A program made the position numbers and the translations under genes. From positions 51,719-115,718 of the forward strand of contig JAFLZH010000003.1 of the NCBI GenBank assembly GCA_029785615.1: a DNA stretch of 64,000 nt. Reading direction: 5' to 3'. The notes below the pieces were generated by a model that was not told the origin of the DNA, made no database searches, and was given only the letters and a program-made list of their open reading frames with translations. Origin of the DNA: Nitrososphaerota archaeon. Its GTDB lineage: Archaea; Thermoproteota; Nitrososphaeria; Nitrososphaerales; Gagatemarchaeaceae. Shown one piece after another: positions 25,331 through 34,359 of this stretch; the first letter of the stretch is position 1; each line of letters opens with the position of its first letter.

Positions 25331-26641
25331 ATGGCATACACAGAGCTCGTGCTCGCGTCATTCCTGCTCATAGCGCTGGCCTCGGTCCTGATATCCAGGA
25401 AGGTCAAGACGCCCTATACCATCCTCCTGGTGCTGATGGGGCTGATCCTGGCCGCCGTCCCTGTGGCGGGGTTCACCGGGCTGACAGGCTTCTTCACGAC
25501 CCTGGCGAACGAGCAGCTGTTCGTGGGGCTCGTCCTCCCGCCGATACTCTTCGAGAGCGTCATGAGCATCAAGGCTGCCGACTTCCGGGCGGTCTACAGG
25601 CACGCCTTCGTGATGGCCACCGTGGGGGTCCTGATCTCCGTCCTGGTGGTGGGGGTGGTCCTGTGGAAGGTGGTCGGCTTCTCCCCGCTCGTGTCCTTCC
25701 TCTTCGCCGCGCTGATCTCTCCCACGGACGTGGCCACGGTCCTCGAGGTCTTCGCCAGGGTGAACGTCCCGTCGAAGCTCGCCGCCCTGGTGGAGATGGA
25801 GTCTGTCTTCAACGACCCGACAGGCATCGCCGTGTTCACCGTCGTCCTGACCTCTTCGGCGGCCGCAGGCCTTCAGCCGGTGAGCGCCCTTGCCACCTTC
25901 ACCTACATCCTCACGGCAGGGATGCTCGTCGGGTTTGGCGTGGCCTGGGGGGCGCGCCAGGTCCAGCCATTGGTCACCGACGCGGTGACCCAGGTGGTGC
26001 TGACTCTGGTGGCGGTCTACGGCTCCTTCGCCCTGGCATCGGCCATAGGGGCGTCGGGGCTGATAGCCGTCGCCGTCACGGGGCTCTTCTACGGGAACAC
26101 GGTCCTGCTGAACATAGAGAGCAAGAAGGTGGGGGACGTCACCAGGGAGTTCTGGAGCATCATCGCGTTCGTGGCGAACGCCGCGGCCTTCTTCTTCATC
26201 GGGGTCAGCACCAACATATTCCTCCTGGCCACGAGCGTGGGCGCGTTCGTGGTGGCCTACGGGGTGGTGGTCATGGCCAGGATAACGTCGGTCTACCCTA
26301 TCCTCAGCATCATGAAGGTGGAAGGGCGGGAGACCGCCTCCAGCTGGATGAACGTCTCGACCCTGGGGGGGATGAGGGGGGCCCTGGCCATAGCCCTCGT
26401 CTCCGCCGTCCCCCTGGCGGCCAGGCAGCCCGTGGCGACCCTGACCTTCGGCGTGGTGATGCTGAGCATCCTCCTCCAGGGGCCCCTCCTCGAGCGCTAC
26501 GCCAACAGGGTGTTCGGCCACCAGGAGACCCTGCAATCAGGCGAGGCTGACGAGGCGCCCCCGGCCCGGGGGCCGGCCCAGACCTCCGCGGAGCCTTTAT
26601 CACCGGAGCCCGAAGAGCGGGACGACGATGAGCTTCGATGA
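25331..26641 (+). CDS. Na+/H+ antiporter, CPA1 (NhaP) type
   Basis: A cation/proton antiporter of about 436 residues for sodium and pH homeostasis. The ion-site signature ESVFNDPTGIAVF near residue 155 contains the conserved Asn-Asp pair, and ISPTDVATVLEVF is the preceding half-helix region. About 12-13 hydrophobic helices are visible. The C terminus (about 50 residues) is Pro/Glu-rich and cytosolic. ATG 25331 fits the CAGTTAAGA box about 32 nt upstream better than ATG 25307. The 3' end overlaps the glycyl-tRNA synthetase start by 14 nt. Confidence 0.93.
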   Translation: MAYTELVLASFLLIALASVLISRKVKTPYTILLVLMGLILAAVPVAGFTGLTGFFTTLANEQLFVGLVLPPILFESVMSIKAADFRAVYRHAFVMATVGVLISVLVVGVVLWKVVGFSPLVSFLFAALISPTDVATVLEVFARVNVPSKLAALVEMESVFNDPTGIAVFTVVLTSSAAAGLQPVSALATFTYILTAGMLVGFGVAWGARQVQPLVTDAVTQVVLTLVAVYGSFALASAIGASGLIAVAVTGLFYGNTVLLNIESKKVGDVTREFWSIIAFVANAAAFFFIGVSTNIFLLATSVGAFVVAYGVVVMARITSVYPILSIMKVEGRETASSWMNVSTLGGMRGALAIALVSAVPLAARQPVATLTFGVVMLSILLQGPLLERYANRVFGHQETLQSGEADEAPPARGPAQTSAEPLSPEPEERDDDELR

Positions 26642-28106
26642 GATAGTCAGGCTGGGGCAGCAGAGAGGGTTCTTCTTCAAGACGGCGGAGAGCTACCCCA
26701 ACACCCCGGCCGGGTTCCTGGACTACGGGCCCCAGGGGGTCGGCCTGAAGAACAGGATGGTGGAGCTCTGGCGCCGCGTGGTGGTCAAGAGGGACGGGAT
26801 GCTCGAGATAGACGGGTCCCAGATACTCCCCAGGGCGGTCTTCGAGGCGTCGGGGCACCTCTCCAGCTTCACCGACCCCTTCGTGAAGTGCGCGAAGTGC
26901 GGCTCCGTCTTCCGGCCGGACAAGCTCATCGAGGAGAAGACAGGCAAGGGGGTCCCTGAGAAGCTCGGCGACGCCGAGTACGACCAGGAGATGGAGCGGT
27001 CCGGGGTGAAGTGCCTGAAGTGCGGGTCCAGGCTCTCCGGGACGACCAGGTTCAACATGATGTTCAAGGTGGGGATCGGGCCCGCCCAGGAGGAGGCCTA
27101 CCTGAGGCCGGAGACCTGTCAGAGCATATTCGTCGACTTCCCGCTACTCTTCAAGACCCAGAGGGTCAAGCTCCCCGTGGGGATCGCCCAGGTGGGGCGG
27201 AGCTTCAGGAACGAGATCGCCCCGAGGCAGGCGCTGATCAGGCTCAGGGAGCTCAACCAGGCGGAGGTGGAGGTGTTCTTCAACCCGAAGAAGGCCGACG
27301 ACCCGCGCTTCGACGCTTCGCTGGACAAGGCCCTGTCGTTCAGGCTCCCGGACGGGACGGACGCGAGGATGACCGTGGGCGAGGCGAGGGAGAAGGGGGT
27401 GGTCCCGCACAAGCTGGCGGGGCACTATCTGGCGCTGATCGCGGGGTTCTACGAGGACGCCGGCATCGGACCAGATGCCATCAGGTTCAGGGTCCTGGCA
27501 GAGGAGGACAGGGCGTTCTACTCGAGGGCTGCCTTCGACCTCGAAGCGAAACTCTCCTGGGGGTGGGTGGAGCTGGTGGCCTGCAACTACCGGGGGGACT
27601 TCGACCTCGGAGGGCATGCGAGGGTGAGCGGGAGCAACTTCACAGTAGACGACGACGGGGAGAAGGTCCTTCCGCACGTCTTCGAGCTGTCCCTCGGCAT
27701 AGACAGGAGCATGTTCGCCGTGATGGAGTCGTCGATGAAGGGGGAGGGGGAGAGGAGGGTGATGGCGCTGCGGCCCTACCTGTCTCCAACCCAGGTGTGC
27801 GTGTTCCCGCTGGTGAACAAGGACGGACTGCAGGAGGGGGCGCGGAGGGTCTACGAGGACCTCAGGGAGTCCTTCGACGCTTTCTACGACGAGTCCGGGG
27901 GGATAGGGAGGCGCTACGCCCGGGCGGATGAGGCCGCGGTCCCCGCCTGCGTCACATTCGACTACGACTCGCTGAAGGACGGGACCGTCACCCTCCGCGA
28001 CAGGGACACGAGGGCCCAGGAGAGGGTGTCTGTACCCGAACTAAGGTCGAGGCTCGCGGAGCTGACCCGCAGCCCCGCTATAGGGAAGAGAGGGCCAGGT
28101 AGATAG
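26628..28106 (+). CDS. glyS: Glycyl-tRNA synthetase, alpha2 (eukaryal/archaeal) type
   Basis: A 492-residue class II synthetase for tRNA-Gly. LAQQRGFFF-like QQRGFFFKTAESY and FLDYGPQGVGLKNRM are the classical N-terminal signatures. Two CxxC pairs (CAKCGS, CLKCGS) lie in the inserted zinc domain near residues 85-140. RPETCQSIFVDF and IGRSFRNEI-like VGRSFRNEIAPRQ form motif 2, and LSLGIDRSMFAV is motif 3. The anticodon-binding domain begins near SPTQVCVFPLV. It overlaps the antiporter gene upstream by 14 nt and the convergent DUF92 gene by 29 nt. Confidence 0.96.
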   Translation: MSFDEIVRLGQQRGFFFKTAESYPNTPAGFLDYGPQGVGLKNRMVELWRRVVVKRDGMLEIDGSQILPRAVFEASGHLSSFTDPFVKCAKCGSVFRPDKLIEEKTGKGVPEKLGDAEYDQEMERSGVKCLKCGSRLSGTTRFNMMFKVGIGPAQEEAYLRPETCQSIFVDFPLLFKTQRVKLPVGIAQVGRSFRNEIAPRQALIRLRELNQAEVEVFFNPKKADDPRFDASLDKALSFRLPDGTDARMTVGEAREKGVVPHKLAGHYLALIAGFYEDAGIGPDAIRFRVLAEEDRAFYSRAAFDLEAKLSWGWVELVACNYRGDFDLGGHARVSGSNFTVDDDGEKVLPHVFELSLGIDRSMFAVMESSMKGEGERRVMALRPYLSPTQVCVFPLVNKDGLQEGARRVYEDLRESFDAFYDESGGIGRRYARADEAAVPACVTFDYDSLKDGTVTLRDRDTRAQERVSVPELRSRLAELTRSPAIGKRGPGR

Positions 28107-28890
28107 CCAGGGCGGCCCAGGCCCCGGCTACCGTCGAGAGGACGTTCACTATGTTGTTCTCCACGAACGGGGAGCCCCGGGTGGCCCTCGTCTTCTCCCC
28201 GCAGTGCTTCAGCGCCTCGGTGGGTTTCAGGCAGACCACGCAGTGCCCCCTCCTCTGGACCGCGGCGCCGGCCAGGCTGTCGGCCAGCGCCCCGAAGAGG
28301 CCGCCGCCGAGGCAGGCGGGGATCGTCAGGTACGGGTCTTGGAGGACCCCCAGCGAGAGCGCGATCACCCCGATGACCACCGAGGCGACCATGGCGCCCG
28401 CGAACCCGAGCGGCGAGACCCCCCCTGACGTCCCAGGCGACACGGCCTTCGACGGGTTGGTGATCAGCCTGGGCTGGGAGCGGCTGAGGAGCCCGAGCTC
28501 AGTCGCCGCCGTGTCGGCCGCCGAAGCGGAGACCGCGCCGAGGAACATGGCGGCCAGGGGCTGGCCGGGCTGGACGAGGTTCCAGACGGCGATGATGGAC
28601 GCGAGCCCCCCGTTTGCCAGTATGTGGGGCCAGTTGCGGGCGCCCCCCTTCCCCTGGGCGCCCCCCAGCCGCCTCTTGTAGCCGTACTTGTAGAGGGTGA
28701 AGGCGACCCCGAGGACGAAGAAGACAGCGACGACCACGAACCACTGGAGGCCGCCCCCGTAGATCACAGAGAACCCCACCGCGGCGCTGGCCAGGAACCC
28801 CCTCGAGTCGATGGCCCTCGCGACCACGGCAGCCAGGGCCACGGCCAGGACCAGGAAGAACTCGACCACGGCCCACACGAAGGTGATCAA
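28078..28890 (-). CDS. DUF92/TMEM19-family membrane protein (phytyl-phosphate-kinase-like)
   Basis: A membrane protein of about 270 residues in the DUF92 family, whose plant member VTE6 acts as a phytyl-phosphate kinase. Family marks are ARAIDSRGFLASAAVG, the ANGGLASIIA segment, VSASAADTAATELGLLS and TNPSKAVSPGTSGGVSPLG, followed by DSLAGAAVQRRG. A role in recycling isoprenoid alcohols for archaeal lipids is a family-based inference. TTG 28890 is favoured over GTG 28902 because GTATTTAAC lies about 30 nt before it. It is convergent with, and slightly overlaps, glyS. Confidence 0.82.
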   Translation of the reverse strand: MITFVWAVVEFFLVLAVALAAVVARAIDSRGFLASAAVGFSVIYGGGLQWFVVVAVFFVLGVAFTLYKYGYKRRLGGAQGKGGARNWPHILANGGLASIIAVWNLVQPGQPLAAMFLGAVSASAADTAATELGLLSRSQPRLITNPSKAVSPGTSGGVSPLGFAGAMVASVVIGVIALSLGVLQDPYLTIPACLGGGLFGALADSLAGAAVQRRGHCVVCLKPTEALKHCGEKTRATRGSPFVENNIVNVLSTVAGAWAALAIYLALSSL

Positions 28891-29153
28891 TGTCGTCCCC
28901 ACCCGCCTTGGCGGTGTTAAATACGCAACTGACCGTTAACTTCGTCCATTATGCTATAGGCGAAGCCTGCCCGTCTTGGTGGCGGCCGAGCTCTTTCTCC
29001 AATCCGCAGCCTGACTGAACTCGTGAGGAACCTGGCGGGTGAGGCCTCGGCCACGGGTGACAGGGTGGACATGCGGCTCGAAGAAGAGGAGGAAGGCGCA
29101 TTCTCCCCTCGGTTGGACTTATCAGACGCCAATAGGCTTGAGTTCGGTAAGCG

Positions 29154-29270
29154 ATGCTAGCAGGGGTGAAGGCCAATTTGAGCAATAACGAAGCATTCAA
29201 CTTCGACGAGAAGGCACGGGATACTGTGAAGAGGGCTAAGCTGGTCTTTTTTAGGCTGAGTCAGCTATAG
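29154..29270 (+). CDS. 38-residue reading frame upstream of the Fic/Doc remnant
   Basis: ATG 29154 opens a 38-codon frame rich in Lys, Asn and Arg (EKARDTVKRAKLVFF), ending 4 nt before the Fic/Doc frame. It could be a remnant of an antidote gene or chance. Around it (28891-29153) I see only another short open stretch with an acidic run of five Glu and no start codon. No function can be claimed. Confidence 0.25.
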   Translation: MLAGVKANLSNNEAFNFDEKARDTVKRAKLVFFRLSQL

Positions 29271-29274
29271 CCTC

Positions 29275-29946
29275 TTGTTCTATCTCGCGGTAGAGTCTGT
29301 AAAGCGGATACACCGATACATCGTCGAATCATAGGGTGGCACATCAGACGGCGCAAGGCCGCCACAGGAAGGAAACGTCGTTTCAGCTGTCGAGAGGCCT
29401 AAGACACAAGTGATTGGGGAGAACCCTGCAGGAGAACCGGTGGAGGCATTCGATAACCTGCTAGCAAAGGCATGTGCCCTTTGCTACGAACTGAACCGAG
29501 GGCACGGGTTCACGGACGGAAACAAGAGAACCTCGCTTATGTCAATGGTCCTGATGCTCTGGATCAACGGGGCAGACATGATCTTGCCTCGTGCCATGAC
29601 GAAGTATCTTCTCATGGTCGCAGAGGATCGGATGACCGAGAAAGAGTTCCTGAACGCGATCCGGAGATATGCCTACTCAAATCGCTTCGTGGGCGTGTGG
29701 AAAAGATACAGATACAACAAGCTCCCTGAATTGGTCTATCAGTTCTATAGACGCGCTCCGGGACTTTGGTATGTTCATCGGATGAACATCGACTGGTTAG
29801 GTGCTGGAAATGAAGAAGCTCTGAATCGGTTCTGGGATGAGGAAGAACCTTGGGAAGAGCGGGGGTATCCAAAAGGCGATGTCGAGCTTGGCATTGAAGG
29901 GGCGCTGCCCGAACTTGTCAAAAGAGGCCTCCTGACCGAAGAGTAA
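29275..29946 (+). pseudogene. Fic/Doc-family protein interrupted by an in-frame TAG
   Basis: The Fic motif is intact as HGFTDGNKRTS, so the domain would transfer AMP or phosphate to a target. Upstream in the same frame is the typical Doc N terminus YLAVESVKRIHRYIVES, then TAG at 29332-29334, then GGTSDGARPPQ. Relatives have an aromatic residue before GG, so a Tyr codon probably became TAG. Translation could restart at GTG 29410 to give a 178-residue protein that keeps the Fic motif but lacks the first helix. A C-terminal extension of about 100 residues is unfamiliar. The third codon positions look more A/T-rich than in neighbours. Confidence 0.65.
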
Positions 29947-30234
29947 ATGCCGCTTGGCTCAAAGAACAGCGTCAATCCCTTTCACCATCTGACGCTCGGT
30001 ACCATAGGTTCTCGCTGTGGCATGGATCGCTTATCCTGGGTCCCTGAGGCGCGCCCCATCAGAATCTGGCGAAGCTCGAGAAGTCTCCAAGGATGCGCGA
30101 GCCTGGGAGTGACCATCAGTCCCGTTGCCCTGGGGCACGAGATGAAGGACGGCGAAGGCCGTGCCGGAGTGCAGGGCCCCTCTCCAGTCATGGGCCGAGG
30201 GGCAAGGCTATTCAATAAATACGCACTACCGGGT
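29947..30234. other. Intergenic stretch without a supported gene
   Basis: About 290 nt between the Fic/Doc remnant and the glycosyltransferase gene. A frame is open through it but has unlikely amino-acid composition. The only useful signal is TTCAATAAATACG near 30211-30223, a probable TATA element for the downstream gene. Confidence 0.5.
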
Positions 30235-31272
30235 ATGAACATCGTGCCGAGGATACTCTACGGGGTCAGCCCCATAGGGCTGGGGCACGCCACCCGGTCC
30301 CTGGTGGTAGCCAGGGAGCTGGAGAGGAGGGGGGCCGAGGTCATGATGTTCTCCGGGGGGAAGGCGGCCGAGTTCCTGAGGGGGTGCGGCGTGGCGGTGG
30401 AGGACTTTGTGGAAGACGCCGGGCCGAAGGTCGTCGGGGGAGAGATGAAGAACGCGGCCGCCTGGTACGTCAGGTCTTGGCTCGCGCAGCGGAGGAACGT
30501 GCCGAAGGCTCTGAGGCTGGCGGGCGCCTTCGCCCCGGACGTGGTGGTGTGCGACGAGGAGTTCTCAGGCACGGTCGCGGCTGGGGAGCTGGGGGTCAGC
30601 CGGGTCTTCATAGCCGACGAGCTGGAGCTCGGCTTCGCCCGCGGACGCGTGGCCCGGGCGATAGAGAGGAGGGTGGAGAGGTGGTACGGGGGGCTACTCG
30701 ACGCCGTGGACATGCTGATAGTCCCCGAAGAGGGGAAGGACGCCGGGAACAGGCGGTACGTGGGCCCGATCGTGCGGGCTACGACGGCGGGGTGTCTCGA
30801 GGTCCGGAGGAGGCACGGCCTCCCTGAAGGGAGGATGGTGCTGGTGAGCCTGAGCGGGAGCGGCGCCGGGAGGGAACTCGCGTCCAGGGCCCTGGACGCC
30901 CTTGGTTCCGTGCAGGGGGGCCGTCCCTCGCTGGTCGTGACAGGGAACAGGGGGCCGAAGTTCCATGGCGAAGGGGTCTATGACCTCGGGGTGGTGAGGG
31001 ACAACCAGGACCTGGTCGCCTGCGCGGACCTGGTCGTCTCGACCGCGGGGAAGAGCACGATAGACGAGGCGGCCGCAGCGGGGACCCCCATCATCGTCGT
31101 CCCCATCAGGAACCACGCGGAGCAGGAGAGGAACGCGGCGGCGTTCGGCTACTCGGCGGGGGACTCGGCCAGGCTGAAGGAGCTGATACCGTTGAAGCTG
31201 TCAGCCAGGGAGGGAGCCAGACCCTGCCACGGCGAGGTCAAGGCGGCGGAGCTCATCATGTCGCTAGCCTAG
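30235..31272 (+). CDS. GT28/MurG-like glycosyltransferase
   Basis: A 345-residue GT-B fold protein. The N-terminal YGVSPIGLGHATRSLVVARELERRG matches the G-x-GH-x3-R loop of MurG-like enzymes. The C-terminal half has VSLSGSGAG and the nucleotide-sugar site STAGKSTIDEAAAAGTPIIVVP. It probably transfers a sugar from a UDP- or similar donor to a lipid or protein, but donor and acceptor are unknown. ATG 30235 is supported by AATAAATA about 20 nt upstream. It lies alone between accessory and regulatory genes. Confidence 0.85.
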   Translation: MNIVPRILYGVSPIGLGHATRSLVVARELERRGAEVMMFSGGKAAEFLRGCGVAVEDFVEDAGPKVVGGEMKNAAAWYVRSWLAQRRNVPKALRLAGAFAPDVVVCDEEFSGTVAAGELGVSRVFIADELELGFARGRVARAIERRVERWYGGLLDAVDMLIVPEEGKDAGNRRYVGPIVRATTAGCLEVRRRHGLPEGRMVLVSLSGSGAGRELASRALDALGSVQGGRPSLVVTGNRGPKFHGEGVYDLGVVRDNQDLVACADLVVSTAGKSTIDEAAAAGTPIIVVPIRNHAEQERNAAAFGYSAGDSARLKELIPLKLSAREGARPCHGEVKAAELIMSLA

Positions 31273-31296
31273 CCCCGCGGGCCGCACGGCAGCAGG

Positions 31297-32016
31297 TCAG
31301 GGCGCCCTGCGGGCCTCGGCTTCCTTCTCCTGGACCTCGCGGAGCGAGGAGATCAGCGCTTCGTCGGTCGGAATCCCGGACAGCGCCAGCACGAGTTGCT
31401 CCTTCCTGGCCAGCTCGACGGCCAGGGGGTCCACCTCCCTCGGTCCGTGGATCACCACCATCCTCGGCTTGAGCTGCGACACCCTGATGGCGACCAGTGG
31501 GCTCCTCCCCATCCCCACCTTGGTGAAGACCAGCGCCCGCTCGGTGGTGGCCCCGAATATCCTGTAGAAGTCGTAGCCAGAAAGGGCGTAGATCGTCTTT
31601 ATGCTATCGACGACAGTGTACCCGTAGAGCTTCACCTCGTCGGGGTCCCCCGCGAGGACAGTCGCGTCCAGGGCGCGGAGTAGCTTCGAGGCCTCGAGGG
31701 GGGCCGGGAACTCGCCTATGGAGAGTATCGCCTGGTCGTCCCCGCTTGAGACGAGCTTGGAGACCACCCTCTCCTTCCCCTCGTCGAGCCTCACCAGGGC
31801 CTCGACGTACTTCTTGACGAACTGCACCCCCGGGGAGGGCCTGCGGCCCGACTCGTAGTCGCTGAGGACAGATGCGGAGATCCCGAGGGCGCGCGCCAGG
31901 GCGACCTGCTTGATCCCGAGCCTGTCTCTCCATGCCCTCATGGCCCGCCCTGCGTCTGGGCTGGCGACCACGTCCCCGGCTATGCGCGCCAGAGCGTCGC
32001 TGGCTGGTGGTTCCAT
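31297..32016 (-). CDS. XRE-family helix-turn-helix regulator
   Basis: A 239-residue DNA-binding protein. The Cro/C1-type helix-turn-helix covers about residues 25-80, with LGIKQVALARALGISASVLSDYE as helices 2 and 3. The C-terminal 150 residues form an alpha/beta domain (VTVVDSIK-like strands, VGMGRSPLVAIRVSQLKPRMVVIHGP) seen in archaeal regulators but of unknown ligand. A GGCTTATCTG box lies about 28 nt before the ATG. The neighbouring nucleotidyltransferase-like gene is in the same direction just upstream, 42 nt away. Confidence 0.82.
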   Translation of the reverse strand: MEPPASDALARIAGDVVASPDAGRAMRAWRDRLGIKQVALARALGISASVLSDYESGRRPSPGVQFVKKYVEALVRLDEGKERVVSKLVSSGDDQAILSIGEFPAPLEASKLLRALDATVLAGDPDEVKLYGYTVVDSIKTIYALSGYDFYRIFGATTERALVFTKVGMGRSPLVAIRVSQLKPRMVVIHGPREVDPLAVELARKEQLVLALSGIPTDEALISSLREVQEKEAEARRAP

Positions 32017-32058
32017 GGAGTTAGCCGGTTGACGTAGGACAGATAAGCCTTTGGCGAA

Positions 32059-33036
32059 CTATTCGCCCCCACGAGGCCTCTTCGCCAGAGCGGCGACCTG
32101 CTCCTTCAGCGACGCCACGCCATGCCTGACGGCAGGTTCCTCTCTGGCGAGCCCCAGCTGCCTCACGAGCCGCTCCCCCAGGAGCCGACCGTCCCCCGAG
32201 GTGAGGGTGGAGAGGCTGTCCTTGGGGCGGGGACGAAGGAGGGCCGTGACCCCGTCCACAAGCTCTTTGCCGAGGAACGAGTAGCATTCGGCGAGTTCCT
32301 TGCGGGTCACAAGCTCCTCGGCCTTGGCCGAGAGGATCTCGGTCTTGGCGGCGGACCACTCGGACTCCCCTGACATACCTCTTGCCCGGAGTATGTCGTG
32401 CAGGACCGTCACCCCCTCCAGCCTCGCCCCGCACCCTGCCCGGCTGGCCGCCTCCAGGCCTGCCCCGGCTGCTACGGCCTCGAAGCTCTTCGCCGCGCCC
32501 TTTGAGAGCGCCCGGAGCTGGGACAGCAGGTGGCTGGGGGACGGGACAGTCTCGCTGGCGAGGAGGAATGCGCCAGCGAACTCTTGGCTCGCCGCGAGGA
32601 GCCAGAAGTCGGCGTCGATGAGGGTCCCCTTCTCGAGCGCATCCTCGGCCCTCCCCAAGGCCTTCAGGGCCGAGCCCAGGCGCGCCGTGCTCGCCGCTTC
32701 GGCCGAGGAGGAGAGGGTCGCCGAGCTCGTGGCTATGGCTGTGGAAAGAACCAGAGTGGTGTCGCGGACCGGCTTCGCCGAAGCAACAGAGAGGGCGCGC
32801 TCCGGCTTGGGTCTCAGCACCTCGTCCTCGGTGACAAAGGCCGCGTCGACGAACACGTCGCCCAGCTTGAGGGACGTCCCAGGCCGCGGCTCGTCGGTCA
32901 CTATCAGGATGTCGAACTCGCAGCTGTACCTCTGAATCCCCCTCGACGCGCATCCCACCAGGGCGACCGCCGAGTCGAGGTATGTGTCGAGGATCGGCCT
33001 CAGGTGCTCGGCCACTGGCCCGGTCTTGCCTTTCAT
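32059..33036 (-). CDS. Nucleotidyltransferase-like protein with long helical C terminus
   Basis: A 325-residue protein. The N terminus, VALVGCASRGIQRYSCEFDILIVTDE, resembles the G-S-x-A-x-G ... S-E-x-D-I-L active-site loop of Pol beta-like nucleotidyltransferases, with Cys in place of Ser and a single clear Asp. Residues 120-325 are Ala/Leu/Glu-rich and predicted helical. The altered GS motif and missing second Asp make catalysis doubtful. It may be a conserved archaeal protein of unknown role. It lies upstream of the XRE regulator. Confidence 0.6.
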   Translation of the reverse strand: MKGKTGPVAEHLRPILDTYLDSAVALVGCASRGIQRYSCEFDILIVTDEPRPGTSLKLGDVFVDAAFVTEDEVLRPKPERALSVASAKPVRDTTLVLSTAIATSSATLSSSAEAASTARLGSALKALGRAEDALEKGTLIDADFWLLAASQEFAGAFLLASETVPSPSHLLSQLRALSKGAAKSFEAVAAGAGLEAASRAGCGARLEGVTVLHDILRARGMSGESEWSAAKTEILSAKAEELVTRKELAECYSFLGKELVDGVTALLRPRPKDSLSTLTSGDGRLLGERLVRQLGLAREEPAVRHGVASLKEQVAALAKRPRGGE

Positions 33037-33152
33037 GAGGGAGTCGCCTTTCTGCAGCTCTGAAAACGACCTATGAAAACGTGCCAGAGGGCCGGTCGCG
33101 CGACTCCTGCCGCTCTAATTCTGTTCGATAATTTGAATGTGCGTTGAAATTC

Positions 33153-33160
33153 CTATAAAA
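33153..33160 (+). promoter_or_regulatory. TATA box of the TFB gene
   Basis: CTATAAAA in an AT-rich patch (33115-33180) that contrasts with the GC-rich surroundings. A second AT-rich element, CATAAATAT, lies at 33172-33180. The presence of two candidate boxes leaves the transcript start, and so the translation start of the TFB gene, unclear. Confidence 0.6.
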
Positions 33161-33273
33161 GAGGCTAAACACATAAATATGTGTCAGGGAGGGAGTTCCA
33201 TGTAAGTATTTCGCTAGTGGTAGATTTGTTCGCAGACAAAGACTTCTCGCGACTGATGCGCCTGCAAAAGGCA

Positions 33274-34164
33274 ATGGACAAGTGTCCCCGATGCGGCAAG
33301 GGTCCAATGATCGTCGACTCTGCAGGGGGGGAGCTCTTCTGTGGCGCATGCGGTTTCGTGGTCAAGGAGAAGATAGAGGAGATCGGGCCCGAGTGGAGGG
33401 CGTTCTCCAAGGAGGAGAAGGACGACAGGAGCAGGGGAGGCATACCCACCTCCATAGCCATGCACGACATGGGGCTGGCCACTGTCATAGGCGGGATCAA
33501 CAAGGACGCGTCGGGGAAGTCGCTCTCGGCGTCCATGAAGGCGACGGTGGAGAGGCTCAGGACCTGGGACTCGCGCAGCCAGGTGCACGAGCCTGTGGAC
33601 AGGAACCTGAGGCAGGCTTTCAGTGAGCTGGACCGGCTTTCCGACAAGCTGTCGGTCTCTGACGCCGTGGTCGAGAAGGCGGCCTACGTGTACAGGAAGG
33701 CCCTCGAGCGCGGGCTGGTCAGAGGGAGGTCGATCTCGGCGATAATCGCGGCGTCGCTCTATGCGGCTTGCAGAGACACCCAGACCCCGAGGACCCTGAA
33801 GGACCTGGCCGCGGTCAGCAACGTGAAGAAGAAGGACATCGCGCGATGCTACAGGCTCCTGCTCAAGGAGATGGACATCAAGATGCCCGTGGTGGACCCC
33901 ACGAAGTGCATCTCGAGGATCGCGTCCAAGGCAGGGCTCTCCGAGAAGACGAAGAGGAGGGCGCTCGAGATACTCAAGAGGGCCGAGGAGACGAGGATTT
34001 CAGCCGGGAAGGACCCGATGGGCCTTGCGGCCGCCGCCCTCTATGTCGCCTGCACCCTCGAAGGGGAGGACAAGACCCAGAAGGACGTCGCCGAGGCGGC
34101 GGGGGTGACCGAAGTCACGATAAGGAACAGGTACAAGGGGCTCAGGTCGGCCCTGGGCATCTGA
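33274..34164 (+). CDS. tfb: Transcription initiation factor B (TFB)
   Basis: The archaeal TFIIB homologue, which bridges TBP-DNA and RNA polymerase. The N-terminal zinc ribbon is CPRCG ... CGACG, then the B-reader region GPEWRAFSKEEKDDRSRGG, then two cyclin repeats with HTHs; VTEVTIRNRYKGLR in the second contacts the BRE. ATG 33274 places the ribbon right at the N terminus as usual. ATG 33256 or GTG 33181 in frame would add 6 or 31 residues, but the extra codons are AT-rich unlike the rest. Whether it is the only TFB is not visible here. Confidence 0.95.
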   Translation: MDKCPRCGKGPMIVDSAGGELFCGACGFVVKEKIEEIGPEWRAFSKEEKDDRSRGGIPTSIAMHDMGLATVIGGINKDASGKSLSASMKATVERLRTWDSRSQVHEPVDRNLRQAFSELDRLSDKLSVSDAVVEKAAYVYRKALERGLVRGRSISAIIAASLYAACRDTQTPRTLKDLAAVSNVKKKDIARCYRLLLKEMDIKMPVVDPTKCISRIASKAGLSEKTKRRALEILKRAEETRISAGKDPMGLAAAALYVACTLEGEDKTQKDVAEAAGVTEVTIRNRYKGLRSALGI

Positions 34165-34359
34165 GGATATTCAGGTCGCTCCCGACCGTCGGACCCGCCA
34201 TCTGCCGCTCTCTTTCTCTCTCCGCCCCTGCAGATGACAGAGGGGCCAGCGCTGAGGTGAGCGTGCTTCACACGCGAGGCTTTCTTGGCTCCACGCTCCC
34301 CGCTCCGCGACCCCCCGACGTCCGAGAGCGCTGGGCAGCCCTGACGGGAGGCGGTCAGC

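Noticed and set aside
25358-26536. A 392-residue open frame opposite the antiporter gene
   Set aside because: It is a shadow of high-GC codons: Asp/His/Gly/Arg-rich and without a start context; the antiporter on the other strand has clear motifs.
28949-29200. Minus-strand reading frames before the Fic/Doc remnant
   Set aside because: Composition is Pro/Arg/Ser-rich and unlike a folded protein, with no promoter or family signature.
29947-30234. A 96-codon N-terminal extension of the MurG-like glycosyltransferase
   Set aside because: The encoded residues are unlike any GT-B N terminus, and the family start motif begins right after ATG 30235, which has its own TATA-like element.
34165-34359. 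A structured RNA between the TFB and DUF4382 genes
   Set aside because: Apart from a pyrimidine tract, I found no convincing long stem or known riboswitch signature.
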